Part shown: piece by piece, positions 12,425 through 23,640 of the stretch
How positions within the stretch are numbered: the first letter of the stretch is position 1
Layout of the letters: each line of letters opens with the position of its first letter
Source: Dasypus novemcinctus
Lineage: Eukaryota > Chordata > Mammalia > Cingulata > Dasypodidae
NCBI RefSeq assembly: GCF_030445035.2
Contig: NC_080701.1
Coordinates: forward strand, 24,086,798-24,150,797
Length of the DNA: 64,000 nt
Direction of reading: 5' to 3'
Notes under the pieces: generated by a model
What the model saw: the letters and a program-made list of their open reading frames with translations, nothing else
What the model was told of the DNA's origin: nothing
Database searches by the model: none
Made by a program: the position numbers and the translations under genes

Positions 12425-12519
12425 GAGGAGTGGGGAGGTGGGAAGTGGGGTATATGGGAACGTCTTATATTTTTTAATGTGACACTTTATGTAATCTTTT
12501 TATCTTAAAAAAAAAACAG
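12425..12519 (+). mobile_element. LINE 3'-end fragment with A tail
   Basis: 'gggtatatgggaacgtctta' and 'ttaatgtgacactttatgta' match the terminal 80 bases of the LINE ends at 1500-1560 and 49030-49560, ending in an A run. Confidence 0.6.
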
Positions 12520-12750
12520 TGGGACACAGATGTGGCTCAACTGATAGATTGTCTGCCTACTATATGGAGGGTCCAGGGTTTGATCCCCACAGCCTCCTGA
12601 CTCAGGTGGTGAGCTGGCCCATGCACAATGCTGCTGCATGCAAGGAGTGTTGTGCCATGTAGGGGCGCCCCCACATGCAAGGAGTGCACCTTGCAAGGAG
12701 AGCTGCCCCATGTGAAGAAAGTGCAGCCTGCCCAGGAGTGCTGCTGAAAA
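12520..12750 (+). mobile_element. DAS-SINE, 3'-truncated
   Basis: GGGACACAGATGTGGCTCAA start, B-box-like GGTTTGATCCCC near 12578, body to GCAGCCTGCCCAGGAGTG, then the tail half is missing. Confidence 0.85.
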
Positions 12751-13390
12751 AATGGCTATTGCAAAGAAACATCCTTCTCAGTGTGACTTAGATGAAACTC
12801 AAATGCTCCCTTTGTTTACCTATAACAAGACCAAACACAGACCCTTCAAATTCCCATATTTTTATCTCTTGGAAAGTTAACTAGCTCAACTGCTTGTCCC
12901 CACTGATCAACTGGAAAAAGAAATGTTAGTTTACCAAACTTTTGTGAAGTTTTTATCCTTCCCTGTGTCCCTGAAATTTTGCCCAACCTCAGTCCAAACC
13001 AGCCTACACCTCTCCTTAACGCACCCTCCTGAGAATAAGTGCGCTTCAGTGTAAAGCATTCTCTCCATCTACTGTCTTATAATGCCACTCGCATTCCTCC
13101 TATCTCCTCACACCAGTACTTTATAACCTATTTACTGCTCCCCATAAATGAAAAATCCTTAGAGCCTAATTCTTGAGACATTTGTAGATCTTATGGTCTG
13201 AGCCTTCTCCCTATCACAATACTCTCCTCACATTGCAGTGGTTCCTCTCTCCCCTGCTTGCAATAATGCCTTCAAATAAAGTCTCTCCTTACTAAGTCCA
13301 AATACGATTTTATTTGGCAAATCCAATTTGTGAGATTTTCTTTCATGAATTTTACTTTTGGTGTCACTTCTAAGAACTCCGTGTCTAACC
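12751..13390 (+). mobile_element. Probable solo LTR
   Basis: About 600 bp with no coding frame, a CT-rich middle, then AATAAAG at about 13276 followed by a short 'tctctccttactaagtcc' R/U5-like end. The pattern suggests an LTR, but termini and TSD are unclear. Confidence 0.4.
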
Positions 13391-13499
13391 TAAAGTTATT
13401 ATACCACTTAACATGTAGTGTAAGAACCATATTACCAATATATTCCTAAATTCTCCCACCCACCACCATTTTCTTTGCTATTGCTGTCATGTCCTATAA

Positions 13500-13914
13500 T
13501 TTTGTCTTATGCTATAAACATGTATTACATTATTTCTATTTTTGTTTTAAAGAGTTCTCTTTAAAGCAATTAAACATAGGAAAAATTAATTTGATTTTGT
13601 CTTCATTTATTCCAGTATTCTTCCTTTATTGCTTAGATTAAAGTTTTCATCTTATATCATGCTTTCCAACCTGAAGAACTTCCTTTAACATTTCTTATAC
13701 AGTAGTTCTGCTTGTGACACACTCCCTGAGTTTTTTTTGTCTGTTAAGATCTTTATTTCCCTTCAACTAAAAAAATGTATTTGCACTGAGTATTGAATCC
13801 TGAATTTACAATTTTTTTTCTTTTCAGATATTGAAGATGTCACTCCTTTGTTTGATAGCTTGCATTGCCTTATAGCTTGCATCTTCTTAATCTTAATCTG
13901 AGAATCCATTACAA
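13500..13914 (-). mobile_element. Antisense L1M fragment (left of nested LTR)
   Basis: Contains 'caacctgaagaacttccttt' and 'cagatattgaagatgtcact', characteristic antisense L1M text also present at 32820-32975. Non-coding. Appears to continue after the LTR remnant at 13915-14275. Confidence 0.65.
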
Positions 13915-14275
13915 ATAGGACCTTTTGAAGATCTTATTTTTAGTTAAGATGTGGCCCAACTGAGCGAGGTTGGGCCTTAATCCTATTACTATTGCCTGTT
14001 TGAGAGAAAGCTATAGGAAGAAGCTGAAAGTCAGTGGAATTGGGAGGAGAATAAAGAAGACATTGCTTTGTGATAGAAAAGCCAAGGACCCAAGAATTGC
14101 TGGGAGCCAGCCCCAGAACTGGCATATTGTCTGGGGAGAAAGCATTGCCTTGCTGACACCTCAATTTTGGGCTTCTCCTAGTCTCAAAATTATGAGCCAA
14201 TAAATCCCCCTTGTTTGAGCCACCCATTGTATGATGCTTGTTTTAGTGACCAAGAAACTAAGATAACATGATTTC
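13915..14275 (+). mobile_element. MaLR-like LTR, 5'-truncated
   Basis: 'aggaccttttgaagatctta', 'aagatgtggcccaactgagc', 'gttgggccttaatcctatta' and the end 'accaagaaactaagataaca' follow the family order. It splits the antisense L1M around it. Confidence 0.6.
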
Positions 14276-15560
14276 TAATAAGAGATAAATCTGGTACTTG
14301 TTTAATTTTTCATTCCTCTCTATGTTTCTTTTGTTTCTGTTTTATAGGCTCTCTTTTCCCATCTCACCCCCTTTTTTTGTTCCCAGCAATGTGAATATGA
14401 TATGGCCAAAAGTTATTCTTCTTCTCCTGTGATATTTATCCTGTCTGGTGTTCTTTGAGATTCCTAGATCTGTGATTTCATGCCTGTCATTAATTTTGGA
14501 AAGTTCTTGGCTATTATATCTTCATATATTTCTTCCATTTTCTCTTTCTCTTCTTTTTGGGATTCCAACTTCATGTATGTTGGAACATTTACTACTGTAG
14601 ATGATCTCATCCCACACCCACTCTTCTTTCTCTACGTGTTTCTGTTTGGGTTATTTCTGATGACCTATCTTCAAGTACACTATTCTTTCTTTGGAATGCA
14701 CCAAATTTAATGATGAGCCCATCGAAAGCATTCTTCATCTATGTCAATGTTTTTTATTTCTATATTCCCATTTGATTCTGTAGTTTCCATTGTTATTCTG
14801 AAACTATCTGTCTGATCTTGCACATTAACCTCCTTTGGTGTTAAAGCTTTTAATAAATTTATCATTGTCTTTTAAAATTCTCTTCACTAGTTCTAATATC
14901 TGGTCATATTTGATTCTACATCCAATGATTGCTCCTTTGTGTGTGTACGTAAGTATGTATGTTTGTGTATATGTGTGAGTTTCTTATTCCTGTCTTTTTG
15001 TAACTTTTTGTTTTTGCTTTTGTTTTTGTTTGGTAGAAGCCAAGCATCGGAGGACAATTATGACTGAAGTAAATATTTTTTGTCTAGAAGTGGGCACAAT
15101 TTTCCATGTGTTTATCTTATAGTGTATACTACTGTGTTCATCTTGTTAGAAAAATGATTTGGTCTTGTAATTTATTGTTGCTGTGATTGTCTACCCTCAG
15201 TGCACCATGGACTTCAAATTGTGTAGAGGTTGCTTGTGTCTAGAGTAGGGAATTGGCTTAGTGGGGCAATCTGCTAATCTATTTGAGTTTGAATTTTAGA
15301 TCTTCTTGTTCTGTGTATCAGAGAGGTTCTTTTTGTTCTTTCCTGCCCCCCTAATATCCCTCTCCTAGGAATATTCTATTGTTATTTATTATTCAAAGAT
15401 AATCTTAGAAATAGGAAGTAAGAGAGGCATGGAATGATGTGATTTCTGTTGTTCTGATTGAGGATCAGTCTTAATGAATTGTTTTCCTGGGTCCCTGGGG
15501 TGTGGTCTTCTAAATTCCCCTGCCCTTCTCTGGCTGCAGTTATGTGCTCATCATGCATAA
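14276..15560 (-). mobile_element. Antisense L1M fragment (right of nested LTR)
   Basis: Continues the antisense L1M order: 'ttggctattatatcttcata', 'gggattccaacttcatgtat', 'tgacctatcttcaagtacac', 'cttttaaaattctcttcact'. No open frame. Confidence 0.65.
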
Positions 15561-16478
15561 GCTATTTATTTATTTTGTCACCCTCCTTTCTTTTCTCAGC
15601 TTCAGTGGTTGTTCACATCTGGGTTGTTTCCACCTTTTGGCAATCATGAATAATGCTGCTATGAACATTGGTGTGTAGATGTCTGCTCATGTCACTGCTT
15701 TTAGTTCTTCTAGGCATATATCCAGAGTAGTATTGCAGGGTCAAGAAGCAAGTCTATGTTTAACTTCTTTATGAACTGCCAAACAGTTTTCCCCAGTGGC
15801 TATATCATTCTGCATTCACACCAGCAGTGAATAAGTGTTACTATCCCTCCACATCCTTTCTTACACTTGTAGTACTCGGTCTTTTTAATAGTGGTCATTC
15901 TGATAGGTGTGAAATGATATCTAATTGTAGTTTTGATTTGCATTGCCTTAATCATTAGTGACATTGAGCATTTTTTCATGTGTTTTTTTTTTTGTCTAGT
16001 CAAGTCTTTTGCTCATTTTTTAATTGGGTAATTTATTTTAATATTGTTGAGTTGTAATATCTCTTGATATGTCCTGGATATTAAACCCTTATTGGACATG
16101 TAATTTCCAAATATTTTCCCCATTGAATCAGCTGCCTTTTCACCTTTTTGGCAAAGTCTTATGAGGTGCAAAAGTATTTAATTTTGAGGAGGTCCCATTT
16201 ATCTTTTGTTGCACATGCTTTGTGTGTGAGATCCAAGAAATCACCACCTATTACAGGTCTTGAAGATGTTTCCCTATATTTTCTTCTAGTAGTTTTAAGT
16301 TCCTTGGCTCTTATATTAAGGTCTTTGATATGTTTGCAGTTGATTCTTATGTAGGGAGTGAGAAAGGGGTCTTCTTTCATTCTTTTGGTTATAGATATCC
16401 AGTTCTCCAAGCACCATTTGTTGAAGAGACTGTTTTGTCCCATTGACATGGACTTGATAGGCTTGTCAAAAACCAGTT
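15561..16478 (-). mobile_element. Antisense L1 3' region with ORF2 C-terminal remnant
   Basis: Reverse-complement L1: 'aataatgctgctatgaacat', 'atatccagagtagtattgca', 'ggatattaaacccttattgg'. On the minus strand, inside the open stretch 16159-16608, the end of ORF2p can be read (YGQLVFDKPIKSM, NKWCLENWISITKRM, IKDLNIRAKELK). L1 resemblance stops abruptly at about 16478, where a sense-strand L1 5' UTR begins. Confidence 0.75.
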
Positions 16479-16479
16479 G

Positions 16480-17054
16480 ACCATATAGGTGCCTGCACCA
16501 GCCTATGAAGATAACTGCAGGTACATTTGGCTGGCACAGACTGAATAATTGGAAGTCTACTGGGGCAACTGCATAGATTGCTGACCATACCTGAAGCTCC
16601 ATCCCCACCCTAGGCAGGGGAGAAAGGAGTTTGAAGCTTCATCAGTCTCTCTGGGAAACTGTAGTCTAGGTCTGCATGACTTGGATTATTCCACACAGCT
16701 GTGACTCTGTCCCTATGCCTGGCAAAGGAAAAAGTTAGGAAAAGCTTCATCAGTCCCAGGGGCAATGAGGGCAACTTGAGCCTCCACAGCTTTCAGCACC
16801 AATTACATCCTTGGTTCCTACTACAAAACCAGCAAGGGAGAAAGGGCAGGAAGCCCTAAACTAAAGAGAAAACCTGCACCCAAATTAAATACTCTAGTAA
16901 ACCAGATGCCAAGACACCAACAAAAATTTACAATCCACACCAATCACAATGGTGACAGTGGGCGTCCTTGTCTTGTTCCCAATCTTAGAGGGAAAACTTT
17001 CAACATTTCTCTGTTGAGTATGATATTAAAATCCACACCAAGAAACAGGAAGAT
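16480..17054 (+). mobile_element. L1 5' UTR, sense element
   Basis: Leads directly into ORF1. 'aagccctaaactaaagagaa', 'aacctgcacccaaattaaat', 'ccagatgccaagacaccaac' and 'aagaaacaggaagatatgg' are standard L1 text just before ORF1. A 98-base antisense ORF2-like piece interrupts it at 16936-17033 (see findings). Confidence 0.75.
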
Positions 17055-17780
17055 ATGGTTCTGTTAAAGGAACAGGACAGGTCTCCAGATGACATAAAGG
17101 AGTTGAGACAACTAATAAGAGATGTTCAAACAAATCTTAATAAATTCAATGAGATAGCTAAAGAGATTAAGCATATGAAGAAGACATTGGATGAGCACAA
17201 AGAAAAATTTGAAAGCATACGTAGAAAAATAGCAGATCTTATGGGAATGAAAGGTGCAATCAATGAAGTTAAAAGTACATTGGAATTATATAATAGATTT
17301 GAGGAGGCAGAGAAAACGATTGGTGAGCTTGGAGAAATGGCCTCTGAAAGTGAACATACAAAAGAAGAGATGAAGAAAAGAATGGAAAAAATTGAGCAAG
17401 GTCTCAGGGAACTAAATCACAGCAAGAGATGCACAAACATACATGTCATGGATGTCCCAGAAGGTGAAAAGAAGGGAAAAGAGGCAAAAGGAATTTTTAA
17501 AGTAATAACGGTAGAAAATTTCCCAACCCTATTGAAAGACATAGATATCTGTGTCCAACAAGCACAATGTACTCCCATCCAAAAAAATCCAAATAGACCA
17601 ACTCCAAGACACATACTAATCAGAATGTTAAATGCCAAAGACAAAGAGAGAATTCTGAGAACAGCAAGGGAAAAGCAATGCAAAGCATATAAGGGATCCC
17701 CAGTGAGATTAAGTGCTGATTTCTCACCAGAAACCATGGTGGTAAGAAGACAGCAGTACGATATATTTAAGCTACTATAA
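17055..17780 (+). pseudogene. L1 ORF1 (RNA-binding ORF1p), truncated
   Basis: 241 codons open, then a stop at the point where ORF1p should run on for roughly 60 more residues (similar text continues after it: EKNFQPRIL and DKQKLR with stops). In order: a coiled coil rich in Lys/Glu heptads (residues about 10-130), an RRM start (CTNIHVMDVPEGE, about 145-157), then the C-terminal domain (PRHILIRMLNAKDKERIL about 188, KGSPVRLSADFSPETM about 215, RRQQYDIFKLL at the end). The protein is the nucleic-acid chaperone of LINE-1 ribonucleoprotein. The start used is the first ATG after the 5' UTR landmark; the natural start may lie slightly further upstream. It is a repeat relic, not a host gene. Confidence 0.85.
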
Positions 17781-18195
17781 GAGAAAAACTTCCAGCCAAG
17801 AATTTTATAACTAGCAAGATTATTTTCTAAAAATGAGGGTGAGTTTAAAATATTCACAGATAAACAGAAACTGAGATAATTTCTAACCAAGAGACCAGAT
17901 TTTCAGGAAATACTAAAGGGTGTGCTAGAACCTGAAAAGAAAAGACAGGAGAGAGAGGCCTAGAAGAAAGTCTAGAAATGAAGATCGTATCAATAAAAGT
18001 AACTGAAAGTGTCAAAAGAGTGGTGAAAATAAAATATGACAGATAAACACAAATATTCAGGAATATTCAGGGATAAATATTCAGGAATATTCAGGAATAA
18101 ACTTAACCAATGATGTAAAGCACTTATATTTAGAAAACTCCAACTCATGTTAAAAGAAATCAAGAAAGTCCTAAATAATTGGAAGAACATTCCAT
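17781..18195 (+). mobile_element. L1: end of ORF1 and deleted ORF2
   Basis: After ORF1 the text jumps to ORF2 words ('aaatcaagaaagtcctaaat' with 'aattggaagaacattccat'), so most of ORF2 (endonuclease and RT) is missing. A small repeat (GATAAATATTCAGGAATATT type, 18050-18100) sits at the junction. The element continues after the nested LTR. Confidence 0.65.
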
Positions 18196-18597
18196 TGTTA
18201 CTGCCTTCCTTCACCCCTCCTCCTAGCCCCTGTTATCTCCCTTTTCCAGCCGTTGCTATCCTTCCCGCCAGTCCCACCCACTTAGCCAACTCATAATCTG
18301 CCCCCTTCCTTAGTCACCGCTTACCTCATAGCTGCCTGCACGGCTCCGCCTATCCACTACCGCCCCGTAGTTAATCCGCCCCAGCTCCTACCCCTCCCTT
18401 AACCCGACCCTATATAATCAAGTGTATTTCCGCAATAAAGTGGACTAGCTCACTCTCACAGGCTGTCTCCGTGGTTTTTACCGCGCGTCCCCCACACCTG
18501 GAGAACCTAGGCCTACGCGTTGGCCTAGGGGCTCACCGCCGAGCCGTGGAAGCCCGTCCGGTCCTCTTGGGTTGCTAACTCAAAATAGCTGCCCACA
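18196..18597 (+). mobile_element. Solo LTR (class II-like), 6-bp TSD
   Basis: 402 bp, TGTTACTGCC to CCCACA, flanked by TTCCAT at 18190-18195 and 18598-18603. Contains a TATA-type CTATATAATC (18409-18418) and AATAAAG (18435) followed by a GC-rich R/U5. GC-rich against AT-rich L1 surroundings. It is inserted within L1 ORF2: the host text reads through the TSD. A 6-bp duplication is typical of class II (ERVK-type) integrase, which is the reason for the class call. Confidence 0.85.
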
Positions 18598-18603
18598 TTC
18601 CAT

Positions 18604-19161
18604 GCTTATGGATTGGAAGACTAAATATCATTACAATGTCAATTCTACTCAAATTGATATACAGATTCAATGCAATCCTGATAAAAATTCAAGACATTTT
18701 TCCAATAAATTGTAAACAAAATTATCAAATATATTTGGAAGGGTAAGGGGTCCTGAAGAGTCAGAAAGATATTAAAAAGGAAAAGCAAATTTGAAGGACT
18801 CACATCTCCAGTCTTTAAATTACCTTGCTACAGTGGTAAAAACAGCATGGTACTGGCATAAGGACAGACATATAGACCAATGTAACCAAATTGATGGTTC
18901 AGAAACAGACCCTCACATGTATGGTCAAGTGAGTTTTTACTAGACTGTCAAACCCACTCAGCTCAGACAGAACATTTCATTCAACAGATGACGCTGAGAG
19001 AACTGCATATCCATAGCCAATAGAAGGAAAGAGGACCCCTATCTCACACCTATCCAAAAATGAACTCAAAATGGATTTTTAAAAAAACCTAGATATAAAT
19101 GAAAGAATTATAAAGCTTCTAGAGGAAAATGTAGGAAACTATCTTCGAGACCTGGTGGTAG
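18604..19161 (+). mobile_element. L1 ORF2 3' part (remnant)
   Basis: Continues L1 ORF2 after the solo LTR ('tggattggaagactaaatat', 'gatatacagattcaatgcaa') and reaches the ORF2 end ('ctagatataaatgaaagaat', 'aaaatgtaggaaactatctt'). Frames broken. Confidence 0.7.
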
Positions 19162-19585
19162 GGAAGCAGATTTGGCTCAACTGATAAGAGTACCCCCCTT
19201 TCATATGGGAGGTCCAAGGTTCAAAGTCAGGGCCTCCTGACCCATGTGGTGAGTTGGCCCATGCGCAGTGCTAATGAGCACAAGGAGTGCCATGCCATCC
19301 AGGGGTGTCCCTGCACAGGGGAGCCCCACGCGCAAGGAGCGCGCCCTGCAAGGGGAACTGCCCCATGTGAAAGAAGCACAAACTACTCAGGAGTGGCACT
19401 GCAAACACGGAGAGCTGACGCAGCAAGATGATGCACAAAAAGAGACACAGATCCCTGGTGCCACTGACAAGAATGCAAGCGGACAGAGGAGAACACACAG
19501 CAAATGGACACAGAGAGCAGACAATGGGGGGGTGGAGGTGGAGAGGAGAGATATAAATTTTAAAAATACATTAATTTACAAAAGA
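19162..19585 (+). mobile_element. DAS-SINE with 14-bp TSD
   Basis: GGAAGCAGATTTGGCTCAAC start, body and A-rich tail. AGACCTGGTGGTAG flanks it at 19148-19161 and 19586-19599, an exact TSD that places it inside the L1 element. Confidence 0.95.
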
Positions 19586-20705
19586 AGACCTGGTGGTAGT
19601 GGTGGATTCTTAAATGAGATAAGAGGAGGACTGAGATGGACTACTGATGTTTAATGTATGTAGACGTCTTAATTAGCTTTATTGTAAAAGTGTGGAAATG
19701 TATAAAGTGGATGGTAACACACAGTAACAGTTTATAAATGGGAATGTGGCTGAAAATGGTAGTCTAGGTACGTGAATGCCAATTGACAGAATGCTAGAGA
19801 ATAATCTAGGAACTGAATAGCACAATAAACCTAGAGGTGTATGAGAATTGTGGTTGATGGTACAGATGCAAGAGGTTCCTTTGTGAGCTAGAGCAAATGT
19901 ACGTCACTATTATAGGGTGGTGGGAATGTGGTGAAGCATGGGAAAAATACAACTGGAGTGACCTAGGGACTGGTTTTAGCAGTGATAATGTAATATTCTT
20001 GCATCTATGTCAAAGATGTACTGTGTTGATAGTGGGGCAGTATGGAAAATGTGTGCCATATGTATACTATGGTCGTGGTAACAATCAGATGATATTATCT
20101 TATAATCTGTAATAAATGTTCTACTGCAGTGTGGTGTGTTGATAGAGGGTGTCATCTGGGAATTCTGCATATGTGCATGGTTGTTTTGTAAGTTTACAAC
20201 TTCTATCATGAAAATATATTTTAAAAATAATAAATAGGGTGGGTTGGGGAAAAATATACCAAATGTAAGATAAGGACTATAATTGGTAGTAAGATTTTGA
20301 CAATATTCTTTCATAATTTTTAACAATTGTCTCGCAATAATACAAGGTGTTGGTGGAGGGTTGATGTATGGGATGCTTGTATGATGTTATGCATGTTTGC
20401 TTTGTAAGTTCACAACTTTTACTATACATTTATAAATTTATGTATGTTCATATATAAATGATATAAAGATAATAATAATAGGGTGGGTTGGGGAAAATAC
20501 TTTGGATAGTAGTCATATTTTGACAACACTCTTTAATCATTAGTTAAAAATATTTAACGACGATGCAAGCTATTGGTAGTAGAGTGAATTATGAGAGTCC
20601 TGTATTATGTTACAGATGTTTGTTTTGTAAGTTCACAACTATTACTATATACTTATTGTTTATGTATATTTATGTATGAGTGACATACTTCAATAAATTT
20701 TAAAA
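19586..20705 (+). mobile_element. Armadillo-type L1 3' UTR with tandem units
   Basis: Non-coding tail of the L1 that starts at 16480. It contains related blocks of about 220-250 bp (approx. 19985-20235, 20236-20486, 20487-20700), each with TTTTGTAAGTT(C/T)ACAAC and, in the later ones, AGGGTGGGTTGGGGAAAA. It ends 'cttcaataaattttaaaaaa'. Confidence 0.7.
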
Positions 20706-20876
20706 AATTAATCATTGAAAATAAAATGTCACTGGATCATTTAACAGTGGATTAGACAAAGTGGAAAAGATAGTTAAATGAACCATAAGAAGAAATGATA
20801 AAGTTAGATTGTAGGACAGTGTGCTAGGGATCTATTATAAACCACCAACAAAATTTGGTGGTTTAAAACAATGATT

Positions 20877-21288
20877 GGGAAGTGGACTTGGTCCAGTGGT
20901 TAGGGCGTCTGTCTACCACATGGGAGGTCCGTGGTTCAAATCCTGGACCTCCTTGACCCATGTAGAGCTGGCCCATGTGCAGTGCTGATGCGCGCAAGGA
21001 GTGCCGTGCCACACAGGGGTGCTCCCGTGTAGGGGAGCCCCACGCGCAAGAAGTGCACCCCATAAGGAGAGCCGCCCTGCATGAAAGAAAGTGCAGCCTG
21101 CCCAGGAATGGCACCGCACACATGGAGAGCTGACACAACATGATGCAACAAAAAAAACACACAGATTCCCATGCCGCTGACAACAACAGAAGCAGACAAA
21201 GAACACACAGCAAACAGACACAGAGAACAGACAACTGGGGCTGGGGGAAGAGAAATAAAATAAATCTTAAAAAAAAATAAAATAAAAT
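20877..21288 (+). mobile_element. DAS-SINE, first of two at one target site
   Basis: GGGAAGTGGACTTGGTCCAG start, B-box GGTTCAAATCC, full body and AAATAAAATAAAATAA tail. Flanked by AAAACAATGATT (20865-20876) and AAAACGATGATT (21289-21300), a TSD with one substitution. Confidence 0.93.
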
Positions 21289-21300
21289 AAAACGATGATT

Positions 21301-21482
21301 GGGAAGTAGTTGTGGCTCCACTACTTGGGCACCCACCTATCTCATGGGAGGTCCTGGGTTAGGTTTCCCGTGCCTCCTGGAGAAGGTGAGCAAACAGAGA
21401 GCAGACAGATGAGAGAACCATCTGGGACCAGGGGATAAATAAACAAAAATAAAATAAATAAAATAAATCTTTACAAAAACAA
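21301..21482 (+). mobile_element. Short tRNA-type SINE (DAS relative), second at the same site
   Basis: GGGAAGTAGTTGTGGCTCCA start, 'gggaggtcctgggtt', much shorter body than the neighbour, and an AAATAAATAAAATAAA tail. Followed by CAACAATGATT (21483-21493), a third copy of the target word. Confidence 0.85.
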
Positions 21483-21493
21483 CAACAATGATT

Positions 21494-22071
21494 TATTATT
21501 TCTCAAAATTCTGTGGACTGGCTAAGTTCCACTGAGCAGTTCTACCTCCTCATGTGATGTTGATGAGAATCATTCATATGTGTTCATTCAGCTGGAACTC
21601 AACAGGGTTTGGGACATTCAAGAAGACTTTGCATATATCTCTAAACCCTTTATTAAACACTAGATAAGGAATGCATGGTAAAAGTTTTTAAAAATGCAAT
21701 AGAGCACCCAATTCTCAGGTCTTATTTTCTAATTATCATTCTCCAATATAAGGAAACAGAGGTACTTGGAGAAATGGTTTATTTTAGGGTTGAGGCCATG
21801 AGAAATACAATATGAGCCTGGGCAACCTTGTAGGAATAGAAAGTAAGGACATACTAAAAACAGAAGGATTGAGGCTAGTCAGACAGCTGAAAAAGCTGCC
21901 AATGGCCAAAGCTAAAAACTTTCAGCAACAACAACAAAATAACAAAGTATTGGATTAAACCAAAAGTATAAAATAAATATGCATGGGTCCATATTAAAAT
22001 AAACAATGGGTAAATAAATGGGGGAGAAGAGACAATTCTGCCTTACAGAAGAAGTTAGTGTTATTATCTTT
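21494..22071. other. Unassigned intergenic sequence
   Basis: No coding frame or repeat recognised. The region 21760-21960 has the look of an old repeat but no family could be named. Confidence 0.4.
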
Positions 22072-22088
22072 AAGATCATAAAAATGTT

Positions 22089-22344
22089 ACATAAATGATA
22101 TAAAGATAATAATAATAGGATTGGTTGGGGGAAATATTTTGTTTAGTAGTAATATTTTGACAATGCTTTTTAATCATTACTTAAAAATGTTCAACAACAA
22201 TGCAAGTTATTGGTGGTAGATTGAGTTATGAGAGTCCTGTATGATGTTATATATGTTTGTTTTATAAGTTCACAACTATTATTATACATTTATTGTTTAT
22301 GTATGAGTGATATACTTCAATAAATTAAAACAAAACAAAACAAA
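22089..22344 (+). mobile_element. 5'-truncated L1 3' end with 17-bp TSD
   Basis: Nearly the same text as the last unit of the L1 3' UTR at 20450-20700, ending 'cttcaataaattaaaacaaa'. AAGATCATAAAAATGTT (22072-22088) and AAGATCATGAAAATGTT (22345-22361) flank it, a TSD with one change. Confidence 0.9.
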
Positions 22345-22361
22345 AAGATCATGAAAATGTT

Positions 22362-22986
22362 TATTTGTGTTTAACCAAATTGAGTTATTTTGACAAATTT
22401 TATTTTAAGAATAATTGTGTTTTGTGGGATGTTTGAAGGTAGTTTCTAAATCATTTTGGTAACTTAAGGTATACAGATATGAAAAGTATGCAGGATGTAC
22501 TTTATTAAGGAAAAAGTGAATGGCTTTGTCTGAAAGTGAAATGATTGATTGTTGCAAAAGGAGAAGCAGGAATGTGTAGGAAAACTTTGAATGGATATAG
22601 AAAGTTGTAAAAGGTTAGTGGGAAAGGAATTTTATATGTCTTGGTCAAGTTTGGCTAAAATTTTATAGACTTATGAGTTTTTAAAGAGTTTACTTATTAG
22701 ACAGTATTCTCATGCAGAACTGGGATTTTGTTTTCTTTCTGTTAAAAGTTTTCTTGGATTATTGGTCTGCTCAGAATTAAAAGTTATAAAAGATTTTTCT
22801 TAACTCTCTGGGTAGTTTGCCTAGAAGGTAAAGATTCTATGTCTTATTAGAATAATACCCTTATTGATAATTATATTGACCTTATGATTCTTTATTGTTT
22901 TAGAAAACAAGTTTTTTCACTTAAAAGAAAGCTTTTTTTTTTTGTAACAATCATATTAACTTTATTTACTTTTATTATTATTTTTG
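22362..22986. other. Unassigned AT-rich intergenic sequence
   Basis: No exon, RNA gene or named repeat recognised. Confidence 0.4.
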
Positions 22987-23640
22987 TTACCGGATTTTAT
23001 TTAGGTTCTTGGCTATGCTGCAGAAATGAATTTCAAGAGCACGCTGGTTGAGTTAGGTCAGTAATTTATTCAGGCAGGATGAGAAATGGGAGAAAACAAT
23101 AGATCGGGGTCCCAAGTAGAGAGGAAGGGGGTGAAAAGGATAAAGAGGGCTGATTTACAAGCTACAATTCCCCATTATAGATTATAAATGCCCAAGTTTA
23201 CTTGTGTGGCCACATGGCAGAGGGAAAATGGTGAGAGCGGTGCACAGAGGGCTGGAATGGGTCCACAGGCAAGAAAGCACACTAGAAAGAGAGAGAGAAT
23301 GACTCAGGCCTGGCACCCACTTTTTGAACTGTTGATTATCCCACCCCTTTGCTAATGGCAGGGGAGGAGTTCCAGCTGTTCACCATTTTGAATGCTTATT
23401 TCCCCCGTCAATCTCCCAGGAAGGCCCAATGATTAAGTCCTTGGGGAATACCGGGGGCTTTTCCTGGCTTCCAGAGGAAGTTTTCTCCTGAGTGGCAGAA
23501 TCTTGGGGAGGGTCTTTCAGCAGCCGTCTTGGGGTTGTTGATGTCCACGTGGACTTCTTACCAGGTTCCAGATTCATGTATTGATTCCCTGTCTTACTAG
23601 TCCGCTTCACCTTGGTTAAGTAAGGAACCAAATATTGTTT
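22987..23640 (-). mobile_element. ERV LTR, antisense (copy A)
   Basis: On the minus strand it runs TGGTTCCTTACTT.. to ..CCGGTAACA, with AATAAA (TTTATT at 23065-23070 on plus) and the same downstream words as copy B at 26325-26925 ('aggttcttggctatgctgca', 'gggtcccaagtagagagga', 'ccaggaaggcccaatgatta'). The only notable reading frame (minus 23380-23631) lies wholly within the LTR and resembles no protein. Family not named; class I-like. Confidence 0.6.

Noticed and set aside
15561..17054. Twin-priming inversion of a single L1
   Set aside because: The antisense part is ORF2 3' end and the sense part begins with a 5' UTR; twin priming inverts the 5' side of one truncated copy, so two insertions fit better.
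17055..17780. 241-codon frame as a host gene
   Set aside because: Domain order and flanks are those of L1 ORF1.
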